From Bacillota bacterium (lineage in GTDB: Bacteria; Bacillota; Desulfotomaculia; Desulfotomaculales; JAJYZD01), in assembly GCA_021800315.1 (NCBI GenBank), contig JAJYZD010000082.1:1-13825 (forward strand): DNA of 13,825 nt. Reading direction: 5' to 3'. Position 1 is the first letter of the stretch, and every line of letters starts with the position of its first letter. The position numbers were made by a program, and so were the translations under genes. A model generated the notes under the pieces. It made no database searches. It was not told the origin of the DNA and was given only the letters and a program-made list of their open reading frames with translations. Positions 7,737 to 13,825 of this stretch are shown piece by piece.

Positions 7737-7994
7737 GTCCCTTTTGCCGCCGGCGGGGGGACGCCGGGCAGGAGATTGGACCAACCGGGGTGAACTCTTA
7801 AAGCGGGGGATTGGGGGGAGGCTGACCGGGGCCGGGTCCGGACGGCTGTCGCCGGCGATCACTTCCCTGGTGTGAGGGAAAGATTCCAGCATACGGACAA
7901 GCGCGTCGTTGGTGCCGAACCTGGTCTTTGACCCGCGGGTATCCGCAGTTTAAGGATGACAATGTGACCGACAACTAATAATACGGGTAAGACT
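7737..7994 (+). pseudogene. Decayed, internally deleted copy of the 4585-5145 gene with its upstream region
   Basis: Blocks appear in the same order as around 4491-5197. CGCCGGGCAGGAGATT (7762-7777) matches 4512-4527. GAACTCTTAAAG (7792-7803) matches 4542-4553 at identical spacing. TTGGGGGG (7811-7818) matches 4570-4577. Bases 7873-7958 align without gaps to 4766-4851 at about 68 of 86 identical (hand count). In the matching frame the copy reads VRERFQHTDKRVVGAE, against LRERFQHTGKRVMGAE in the intact protein, and then hits a TGA at 7928-7930. About 150 bases of the gene's 5' part and about 300 bases of its 3' part are missing, so no product is expected. It fills most of the 385-base gap between the gamma subunit and the FAD oxidoreductase. 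Confidence 0.8.
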
Positions 7995-8013
7995 GAAGGT
8001 TAGTAGGGGACCT
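7995..8013 (+). repeat. 19-base conserved element, copy B
   Basis: Identical in all 19 bases to 5179-5197, and like it overlaps the 5' arm of a terminator. It follows the pseudogene and precedes the FAD/B12 operon. It is better conserved than the pseudogene beside it. Confidence 0.8.
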
Positions 8014-8033
8014 CCGTTTACGGAGGTCTTTTT
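8009..8033 (+). terminator. Rho-independent terminator upstream of the FAD/B12 operon
   Basis: GACCTCCG (8009-8016) pairs perfectly with CGGAGGTC (8021-8028) around a TTTA loop, followed by five T (8029-8033). This is the clearest terminator in the window. It ends either the 2-oxoacid oxidoreductase transcript or a short leader, and lies 68 bases before the FAD oxidoreductase start. Its 5' arm begins within the conserved 19-base element, but the rest of the stem differs from the 5191 terminator while remaining fully paired. Confidence 0.85.
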
Positions 8034-8101
8034 GCTTTTCATCAGCCGGTGGTTTCGTCCGAGCGGCGGTGAACCAAAATCAATTAAAAGGGGGTTTTCC
8101 C

Positions 8102-9394
8102 ATGCCGGGAGTAGTGGTCATCGGTGGAGGCTGGTCCGGATGCGCCGCCGCGTGTACGGCGGTAAAGGCCGGAGCGGCGGAGGTAACCTTGCTGGAGAGG
8201 ACCGACATGCTGTTGGGTACGGGGCTGGTCGGAGGGATCATGCGCAACAACGGCCGTTATACGGCGGCCGAGGAAGCAATCGTCCTGGGTTGCGGCGACC
8301 TTTTCCAGGCGGCCGACGCGGTGTCCCGGCACAAGAACATTTCTTTCCCCGGCCACCGGCACGCCAGCCTGTACGACGTCTGCCTGATCGAACCGGCCGT
8401 CCGCCGGGTGCTGGAACAGTTCGGGGTAAAGTACCACCTGCTCGCCCGGGTCAAGGATATCGAAATGACCGGGGACCGGATCGTGGCCGTGGTCACGGAC
8501 GAGGGAGAGAAGTTCCCCGGGGACGTTTTCGTGGACACCACCGGCTCCTGCGGTCCGCAGGGCAACTGCGCCAAGTACGGCAACGGCTGCGCCATGTGCA
8601 TCATGCGCTGTCCCTCGTTCGGACCCAGGGTGAGCATCGCCGGCAAGGCCGGGGTCAAGGAGTTCCAGGGCCGGCGGGCCGACGGATCAATCGGGGCGAT
8701 GAGCGGTTCCTGCAAGCTGAACAAGGATTCGCTCGCGGCGGAGATAGTCCGTCAACTGGATGAAGAAGGCGTGGTCGTCGTGCCGATACCGCCGGAGTTG
8801 CGGAAGGGCGAGGGGGCTCTTAAGGTCAAGTGCTGCCAGCAGTACGCCCTGCCCCAGTTCAACGAGAACCTGGTCCTGCTCGATACCGGGCATGCCAAGT
8901 TGATGACGTCTTTCTACCCGCTGGAGAAGCTGCGCCGTATCCCCGGCTTCGAGAACGCCCGCTACGAGGATCCCTACGCCGGCGGGATCGGCAATTCCAT
9001 CCGCTACCTGGCGTGCGCGCCGCGGGACAACACCCTCCAGGTGACCGGCGTGGCCAACCTGTTTTGCGGCGGGGAAAAGACCGGCCTCCTGGTGGGTCAC
9101 ACCGAAGCCATCGTCACCGGCAGCCTGGCCGGACGCAACGCCGTCCTGCACACGTGCGGGCGGGACCGGCTCGAACTGCCGGCCGGGTTGGCCATCGGCG
9201 ACGCCATCGCCCACGTCGGCGAGCAGATGCACACGGCCGCGGGCCTTACCAGGAAGTATACCTTCTCGGGGGCGGAGTACTTTGTCCGGATGAAGGAAAA
9301 GAACCTGTACACCACCGACCATGCCGTGATCCGGGAACGGGTCGGCCGGCTGGGCCTGGCCGGCGTCTTCGAACGTTCCCACGGCGCGGTTTGA
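8102..9394 (+). CDS. FAD-dependent oxidoreductase with Cys-rich loop (GidA/TrmFO-like fold)
   Basis: Encodes 430 residues from ATG 8102, with AAAAGGGGG at 8086-8094; an upstream in-frame ATG at 8069 lacks a good ribosome binding site. The N-terminus is a Rossmann FAD-binding unit (VVVIGGGWSGCAA, then VTLLER with the ribose-binding acid). The C-terminal LFCGGEKTGLLVGHTEA and LAGRNA resembles the second FAD-contact segment of GidA/TrmFO-type proteins. Unusual is the loop with Cys150, Cys156, Cys163, Cys166 and Cys170 (CX5CX6CX2CX3CP), which could hold an iron-sulfur cluster. A tRNA-modifying role is unlikely in this setting; a redox step on a pathway intermediate, or electron transfer to the ferredoxin, fits better (inference). 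It is the first gene after the terminator at 8009 and heads the B12 operon. Confidence 0.82.
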   Translation: MPGVVVIGGGWSGCAAACTAVKAGAAEVTLLERTDMLLGTGLVGGIMRNNGRYTAAEEAIVLGCGDLFQAADAVSRHKNISFPGHRHASLYDVCLIEPAVRRVLEQFGVKYHLLARVKDIEMTGDRIVAVVTDEGEKFPGDVFVDTTGSCGPQGNCAKYGNGCAMCIMRCPSFGPRVSIAGKAGVKEFQGRRADGSIGAMSGSCKLNKDSLAAEIVRQLDEEGVVVVPIPPELRKGEGALKVKCCQQYALPQFNENLVLLDTGHAKLMTSFYPLEKLRRIPGFENARYEDPYAGGIGNSIRYLACAPRDNTLQVTGVANLFCGGEKTGLLVGHTEAIVTGSLAGRNAVLHTCGRDRLELPAGLAIGDAIAHVGEQMHTAAGLTRKYTFSGAEYFVRMKEKNLYTTDHAVIRERVGRLGLAGVFERSHGAV

Positions 9395-9444
9395 CGGGCT
9401 TGGACAACAAGGCGCGGGTTGGCCCGCGGGAGGAGGAAGAGCAA

Positions 9445-9672
9445 GTGTCCGAAGCCATGGAAAGAATCCTGGATGCGGTGGACATAGAGACCTTTATTCT
9501 CTGCGGCAGCGAAGCGGAAGGCCGAAAACTGGCTTTGCAGTTGGCGCGGGACCTGGGCCTGCAAGACGCCGGCATAGTCTTTCTGGAATTCTCCGGACCC
9601 GGTGCCCGGGTTCGGGTGCGAGCCTACGTGCACCGGCCGGGTGATCGATACGCCTGGCTGAAGCCGGCCTGA
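9445..9672 (+). CDS. Small 75-residue protein next to the B12 mutase
   Basis: Starts at GTG 9445 with AGGAGG at 9431-9436, eight bases upstream; the alternative is ATG 9457. The product reads MSEAMERILDAVDIETFILC, then an amphipathic helix (GRKLALQLARDLGL), and a basic C-terminal beta-like part (ARVRVRAYVHRPGDRYAWLK). No family was recognised. It has no Cys pair, signal peptide or membrane segment. The good ribosome binding site, matching codon use and tight spacing (50 bases after the FAD gene, 13 before the mutase GTG) make it a real gene. Position and size recall the small companion subunits of cobalamin aminomutases such as OraS, but no sequence similarity is claimed. Confidence 0.7.
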   Translation: MSEAMERILDAVDIETFILCGSEAEGRKLALQLARDLGLQDAGIVFLEFSGPGARVRVRAYVHRPGDRYAWLKPA

Positions 9673-9685
9673 GGGGGTGTTCACG

Positions 9686-11521
9686 GTGAAAAAGAAGGTT
9701 CTGTTGGCACCCCTTGATCCGGTGCATGACGTGGGTCTGAAGATGATCCGGCGAGGGCTGCGTGATGCCGGGCACGAAACGGTCCTGCTGGCTCCGGACC
9801 TTGCGGCCGGGGAAATAATCCAGGCCGCCTTCCGGCACGGGGTGGACATCATTCTGGTCAGCCGTACCCTGGGATACGGGGTGGCGGAAATACTGGCCGG
9901 GTTCATCGACCTGGCCGACGCCGCCGGTTTGCGCGACTCCGTCCGCATTGCCGTCGGCGGGATGGCGGTCACCAGGGAACTGGCGGCCGAATTGGGATTC
10001 GACGGCGGTTTCGGTCCGGGCACCACGGTGGAGGAAGCGACCGCTTTCGTCGAGGGCCGGGAGTTCCTCCCCGCCGCAGAGCGGGCGGTCAAGTCGAAGC
10101 GCGACCTCACCGCCGGCTATAGTTACCGTTTCCGGCACGCCAAAATAGCACGGCTGTTGGAGGGGGTGGTGGACGGGTATCTGGCCTGGATGGACGGCAA
10201 GACCTCGCCGGGCGCGGCCAGGGCCGCCTTGCGGGACGAATTCTGGCAGGTGGAGCCCTGGCTGGCCGGCGCGCGACAGGACGCCTTCTACCGGCGCTAC
10301 CCGGAATACTGCGGCGGCTTGGCGCGGGAATACTGGGCGACCGGCAAACTGCACCCCAAGACCCGGGTCTTGACGGGGCGGGAACGGGAGACCATGGAAA
10401 ACCAGGTACGGGACATCCGGATCCAGGCGCCCCAGTTGCAGCATGCCAGACCCGGACCGGCGGTGTTGACCCAGTACGGTACCGGTTGTCCGTTGATGGA
10501 CGTGGCCCATATCAAGGTGGTCGAAGCCTGGGGCGCCGACGGGGTGGTCCATTTCGACCCTTCCTGGGGCGCGCGCACCGAGGGTTTGATGGAGGGTTTC
10601 CTCACCCACCAGGAAGACGGCACGGTCATCACGCCGGAAAACCTGCACCGCATCAAACAATCCCTGGAACCCTCCACCATCTGGCAGGTGCGGGCCCACC
10701 GGGGCTTGAACACCGCGGAGACGGTGGTCCTGGCGGGGAAACTGGGGGCGGAGTTGACCAAAATAAACATCGCCTACGGGGCCCTGGGCGGGGGTACCGA
10801 TCCGGCGCGGCTGGCCGTCGACGCCTACCACGCCGTACGCTATGCGGCCAAGTACAACCTGGCCTTTGACGTTGTTACCAACGAGGAACTCTGCGGGGTA
10901 CCCGCCTACAAGGCGTTCGCCGGCATGCTGATCACGGCCGCGATCGCCTTGCGCCTCGGCGCCCGCCCGATCCTGCAGCCGCTGTTCTGTTATTCGCCCG
11001 AGGTGATGATCAGTGGTCAGATGGAAGACAACTACGTCAACTACAACCTGGCCAAGGTGCGGGTATTGCGGGAAATAATCGAGGCGCCGGTCTGGCCGGG
11101 GGCGCCGATCGGCTTCCTGACCCATACCGAAGACCGCGTTCAATCCGCGGTGACCACGGCCCTGCACGCCATGCTGGCGGCCTCCCTGGACGTCGACGCC
11201 GTTACCATCGCCTCCTCGGACGAGGCCTATGCCGGGGGGCCGATCACCGCCGCTTCCCGCGTCGACACTCTGCGGGCCACCCGGGAAGCCTTCCGGTTTT
11301 TGGGCCGGGCGGCGATTCAACCGGGTAACCTCGCGGAGTTCTGGCAGCACCGCCTGTTGGCCGGCATCGAACAGGTTCTGGAGGACGTCCTGGCCGCCGG
11401 CGGTTTTGTCAACGCCATGTACCAGGGGATGCTGGGCAGCCGGGAGGACGGGGCCTACCCCGGGCGGGCCGGAACAGGCACGGTCCGGGAGCGGGACAGG
11501 GAGGCCGATGGTTCTTGTTAA
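9686..11521 (+). CDS. Fused cobalamin-binding domain and glutamate-mutase-E-like barrel (carbon-skeleton mutase candidate)
   Basis: Encodes 611 residues from GTG 9686. This start is chosen over GTG 9677 because GAGGGGG at 9671-9677 is then spaced eight bases away. Residues 1-120 form a Rossmann-like B12-binding domain: LDPVHDVGLKMI (His14, Gly17), ILVSRTLGYG (Ser59) and IAVGGMAV (Gly91-Gly92). After a linker, residues ~240-560 resemble the TIM-barrel E component of glutamate (methylaspartate) mutase: LTQYGTGCPLMDV, INIAYGALGGGTDPARL, then GVPAYKAFAGML and AIALRLGARPIL. The length equals GlmS plus GlmE, but with the B12 domain first. The protein probably rearranges a carbon skeleton through adenosylcobalamin radicals in the cytoplasm; the substrate is unknown. 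Its end overlaps the P-loop gene by seven bases. A glutamate, 2-methyleneglutarate or amino-acid mutase are all possible. Confidence 0.8.
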   Translation: MKKKVLLAPLDPVHDVGLKMIRRGLRDAGHETVLLAPDLAAGEIIQAAFRHGVDIILVSRTLGYGVAEILAGFIDLADAAGLRDSVRIAVGGMAVTRELAAELGFDGGFGPGTTVEEATAFVEGREFLPAAERAVKSKRDLTAGYSYRFRHAKIARLLEGVVDGYLAWMDGKTSPGAARAALRDEFWQVEPWLAGARQDAFYRRYPEYCGGLAREYWATGKLHPKTRVLTGRERETMENQVRDIRIQAPQLQHARPGPAVLTQYGTGCPLMDVAHIKVVEAWGADGVVHFDPSWGARTEGLMEGFLTHQEDGTVITPENLHRIKQSLEPSTIWQVRAHRGLNTAETVVLAGKLGAELTKINIAYGALGGGTDPARLAVDAYHAVRYAAKYNLAFDVVTNEELCGVPAYKAFAGMLITAAIALRLGARPILQPLFCYSPEVMISGQMEDNYVNYNLAKVRVLREIIEAPVWPGAPIGFLTHTEDRVQSAVTTALHAMLAASLDVDAVTIASSDEAYAGGPITAASRVDTLRATREAFRFLGRAAIQPGNLAEFWQHRLLAGIEQVLEDVLAAGGFVNAMYQGMLGSREDGAYPGRAGTGTVRERDREADGSC

Positions 11522-12600
11522 CCCTGGGCATCGCCGGCACGGCCAAAAACACGGGCAAGACCACCACCGCGACCCTGGTCATGGCGCAGGCGCTACGGCG
11601 GGGGATTTCCACCGGGCTGACCGGCATCGGCTTCGACGGGGAGGAACTGGACAACGTCACCGGCCTGCCCAAACCCCGGATCCTCGTAGAAAGGGGCACC
11701 TGGGTGGCCGTCGCCGAGGGATGTCTGGCCGTGAGCGAGGCGCGGGTCGAACCTGCCGTGCGTAGCGGGGTCAAAACCCCTTTGGGCGAAGTGGTCATCG
11801 GCGAGGTGCGGACCAGGGGGCGGCTTACACTGGCCGGACCGAACAAGCGGCGCGAGTTGCGCCTCGTGCTCGACCTGCTGGCGAAAACAGACTGCCCTTT
11901 GTGCCTGGTGGACGGGGCTTTAAACCGCATCGTGCCCATGGTGGAAACGGATGCCCTGATCCTGGCCACCGGGGCCGCCAGGACGACGGACCTGGACCGG
12001 CTGGCCGCCGAGGCGGGGGCCGTCGCCGCCTTGTTCGCTTTGCCCGGGGTGCCGGAGGGCGTCCTCATGCCGCCGGTAATCGCGCTGGGCACGGCGGACG
12101 GCCGGCTGGAGCAATTCAGCCAGGGTTCGCTTCTGGAGACGGGCGCCGCGCGGTCGGTCGCCGAACGGGTATCCAAAGCCACCACGGCTATATTTCTGCC
12201 CGGCATCGCGACCGAACAGTGTCTTGCGGAATTGATCGAAGGAATCGGTCCCCGGTGGCCCGGCAAGGCGCTGGTCCTGGCGAGTGTACCGCACATCCTG
12301 GCTTTCGGCCGGCCGCGGGAATTCGGCGGCCTTTTGGACGCGGTACGCGGCTACGGCGGTTCGGTCGCCGTATACCGTCCTTTGCCCCTTCTGGCCGTGA
12401 CGGTAAACCCTTTCCATCCCGAGGCCGGCCCTCAGACCATGCGCCCGGCCTACGTGGACGCCATCGCCCTGGAAAAGGCGGTACGGGAGAAGGTGGCCGT
12501 ACCCGTAATCGACGTGGCCAGGTCGGGGGGCGGCCGGCTGGGGGAAATCGTCCTGGGGCAAAGGAAGGAAAGCGGTGACGGGGAAGGTATTGGCGGCTGA
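11515..12600 (+). CDS. P-loop NTPase of CobB/dethiobiotin-synthetase type, candidate mutase reactivase
   Basis: Encodes 361 residues from TTG 11515, with AGGGAGG at 11498-11504. The gene overlaps the mutase stop, so translation is likely coupled. The Walker A region is GIAGTAKNTGKTTTAT (Gly8 to Thr17), of the GTxxxxGKT form used by dethiobiotin synthetase and CobB, followed by TGIGFDGEELDNVTGLPKPR and a later VDGALNR that may be the Walker B-like part. Cobalamin mutases inactivate during turnover and are repaired by ATPases; the lysine 5,6-aminomutase system uses a P-loop protein (KamB) for this. I infer a similar role here from position and from the absence of a MutL/GlmL-type reactivase in the window. 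A ligase or biosynthetic role in cofactor or substrate handling is the alternative. Confidence 0.75.
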   Translation: MLTLGIAGTAKNTGKTTTATLVMAQALRRGISTGLTGIGFDGEELDNVTGLPKPRILVERGTWVAVAEGCLAVSEARVEPAVRSGVKTPLGEVVIGEVRTRGRLTLAGPNKRRELRLVLDLLAKTDCPLCLVDGALNRIVPMVETDALILATGAARTTDLDRLAAEAGAVAALFALPGVPEGVLMPPVIALGTADGRLEQFSQGSLLETGAARSVAERVSKATTAIFLPGIATEQCLAELIEGIGPRWPGKALVLASVPHILAFGRPREFGGLLDAVRGYGGSVAVYRPLPLLAVTVNPFHPEAGPQTMRPAYVDAIALEKAVREKVAVPVIDVARSGGGRLGEIVLGQRKESGDGEGIGG

Positions 12601-12757
12601 ACCGAAGGCGGAACAGGGACGGCACCGCTTCCCGGGCGGCATGGCAGGTTCCCTGATCACCAGCGGCGTCCCGGCCCGCTTGTTTACCCGGGCCTGAGGA
12701 GTAAGTTTCCATCAAAAACAGGGGAGAACGCAGCCTCCAGGAGAGGGGTAACAATAC

Positions 12758-13012
12758 ATGGTTTCTTTCATAGAGCACAGGATGGAACTGGGGAAAGGCG
12801 TCTGGGTGATCTTTCCATCCCTGTGCAAAGGATGCGGCATGTGTCTGGAGAAGTGCCCCAAGCAATGTCTGTCCTGGTCGGAGCGGCTCGGCGTCTATGG
12901 GACACCCTCCGTGGAAGTGGGCGACGAATGTACGGTTTGCGGTCTTTGCGCCTTGTTTTGCCCGGACTGTGCCATCAGGACCGTCAGGAACAAGGATGCC
13001 GCCGAGGCCTAG
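12758..13012 (+). CDS. 2x[4Fe-4S] ferredoxin, possible delta subunit of the 2-oxoacid oxidoreductase
   Basis: Encodes 84 residues from ATG 12758, with AGGAGAGGGG at 12739-12748. Two complete CxxCxxCxxxC clusters are present: Cys23, 26, 29, 33 (LCKGCGMCLEKCP) and Cys58, 61, 64, 68 (CTVCGLCALFCP). It is about the length of the delta subunit of four-subunit 2-oxoacid:ferredoxin oxidoreductases, and the short N-terminal extension (GKGVWVIFPSLCKGCG) resembles those subunits. It would accept electrons from the beta subunit. It is odd that it lies 5 kb from alpha-beta-gamma, at the end of the B12 block; it could instead serve the FAD protein. There is a 157-base spacer before it, and its stop codon is followed within about 10 bases by the recombinase relic. 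Confidence 0.9.
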   Translation: MVSFIEHRMELGKGVWVIFPSLCKGCGMCLEKCPKQCLSWSERLGVYGTPSVEVGDECTVCGLCALFCPDCAIRTVRNKDAAEA

Positions 13013-13021
13013 CCGGGCGGA

Positions 13022-13426
13022 TCCTGTACCATCTGGAGAGATGGAGAGGCAGCCGGAAGGCTGGGAGTACACCTTACTACCATCAAGCGGTGGGACCGCG
13101 ACGGAAAACTTCGGGTAAAACCGACTGCAGGAGGTAAAAGACGCATTTCCGCGTCGGAGATCGAGCGGCTGTTGGGAAGCATTGAGCCTTCAGATGAACG
13201 GCAAGTTCTGGCTGTGTATGGGCGCGTTTCTTCTCATGAACAGAAGGCGCGCGGTGATTTAAGCCGGCAGGTGGCGCATGTCCGGGAGACGGTGGTTTCC
13301 CGGAGATAGCGGGACATAGTGAAAATTACCGATGTGGCTTCCATGCTATCGGATAGGCGTCAGGGACTGATCCGGCTGATGGAAATGGCCAGGCAGGGCA
13401 GGATAACCGACATTGTTATTTCGTAG
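13022..13426 (+). pseudogene. tnpA: Degenerate IS607-family serine recombinase (TnpA) fragment
   Basis: One frame gives a MerR-like helix-turn-helix, DGEAAGRLGVHLTTIKRWDR then AGGKRRISASEIERLLG. It is followed by the start of the serine recombinase domain, LAVYGRVSSHEQKARGDL, with the catalytic Ser in RVSS. This order is typical of the IS607 TnpA. A TAG at 13307-13309 interrupts it; the same frame continues as KITDVASMLSDRRQGLIRL and IVIS before a second TAG at 13424-13426. The expected DRLTRFG region and the C-terminus are missing and no start codon is in place, so the gene is dead. No TnpB partner or clear element end is in the window. Confidence 0.75.
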
Positions 13427-13558
13427 CGGAAGTTTCCTAGTACCCTGACACATAAATGCCTGTCACCGTGGCGGTAACGACTCGGTTCAGATAAAACCAC
13501 CATTTTTCCGTCATCGCTCCAGTGCCGCCGAGGCACGCTTACCGAACTAGCAGCGGTT

Positions 13559-13825
13559 ATGGATCTATATGTTTTGAACCGATACCCACCCGACAATGGG
13601 GAATGGACTTTCCCGGAAGAACTGTACGAGAAGATTAGCCTGAGTGCGGTCACAATCCGTAAATTACCTGCGGGACCTGATGCCAAACCTCGACGGCTTG
13701 ATCAAGGACGTCGTGCTGCACCACCACGAAAAGACGGACGGGGTCTGTTCCCCGAAGCAAACGATCGGTTCAGGGGGGACTGGACACGTTCCCATGGTTG
13801 CGGTGGCCACGCGGGCCAAAGTCTT
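13559..13825 (+). pseudogene. Broken regulator-like fragment with HTH and HHExxDG segments
   Basis: From ATG 13559 the frame reads FPEELYEKISLSAVTIRK, helix-turn-helix-like. If one extra T around 13654-13656 is skipped, it continues as YLRDLMPNLDGLIKDVVL and HHHEKTDG, resembling the HHExxDG(xGYP) part of HD-GYP phosphodiesterases, although the following residues do not fit GYP. The sequence runs off the window edge. The frame switch and partial match suggest a decayed gene; identity is uncertain. The stretch 13427-13558 before it shows nothing I can support. Confidence 0.3.

Noticed and set aside
7928..7957. TTGACC and TAAGGA at 17-base spacing as a promoter for the FAD operon
   Set aside because: It lies inside the decayed copy of a coding sequence, the -10 match is poor, and a strong terminator stands between it and the operon.
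9494..11350. Long minus-strand open frame (618 codons) opposite the mutase, and similar ones at 273-1352, 5251-6261 and 9097-10110
   Set aside because: They mirror the codon bias of GC-rich genes on the + strand, have no recognisable domain and no good ribosome binding site, while the + strand frames carry clear family motifs.
1..13825. CRISPR array, tRNA or rRNA genes
   Set aside because: No regularly spaced repeats, cloverleaf sequences or rRNA segments were seen on either strand.

Overview
The window looks like part of the chromosome of a GC-rich, strictly anaerobic bacterium. A Moorella/Desulfotomaculum/Pelotomaculum-type Firmicute fits best. The reasons are strong AGGAGG-type ribosome binding sites, frequent TTG and GTG starts, Rho-independent terminators, and oxygen-sensitive enzymes (2-oxoacid:ferredoxin oxidoreductase, a bacterial-type ferredoxin, a cobalamin-dependent mutase). 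The lineage is inferred from style only; there is no rRNA or other marker here.

Layout, nearly all on the + strand: (1) the last codons of an unknown gene (1-69) and a leader with a strong hairpin; (2) a PLP-dependent fold-type I enzyme (279-1742); (3) a structured spacer, then an AT-richer MFS transporter (1964-3238) followed by a NIF3/DUF34-like metal protein (3269-4288); (4) an unassigned 186-residue protein (4585-5145) ending in a terminator; (5) a three-gene 2-oxoacid:ferredoxin oxidoreductase operon, alpha-beta-gamma (5302-7716); (6) a decayed, internally deleted copy of the 186-residue gene with its own terminator (about 7737-8033); (7) a tight operon of an FAD oxidoreductase with a Cys-rich loop (8102-9394), a 75-residue protein (9445-9672), a fused cobalamin-binding/glutamate-mutase-like protein (9686-11521) and a CobB/dethiobiotin-synthetase-type P-loop protein (11515-12600), followed by a 2x[4Fe-4S] ferredoxin (12758-13012); (8) a degenerate 3' end with the remains of an IS607-type serine recombinase (about 13022-13426) and a broken HTH / HHExxDG-containing reading frame (13559 to the edge).

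How the genes could work together (inference): the transporter imports a small organic acid or amino acid. The PLP enzyme acts on an amino compound. The B12 protein rearranges a carbon skeleton and the P-loop protein keeps it active. The ferredoxin-linked oxidoreductase turns the resulting 2-oxoacid into an acyl-CoA plus reduced ferredoxin. The FAD protein would carry out a redox step. No known complete pathway was recognised, and the substrate is unknown. This is the part of the window most likely to be a previously undescribed system.

The two catabolic blocks (5302 and 8102) each start just downstream of a copy of the same cassette: the 186-residue gene or its relic, an identical 19-base sequence, and a terminator. 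This suggests the cassette was duplicated together with, or as a control element for, these operons.
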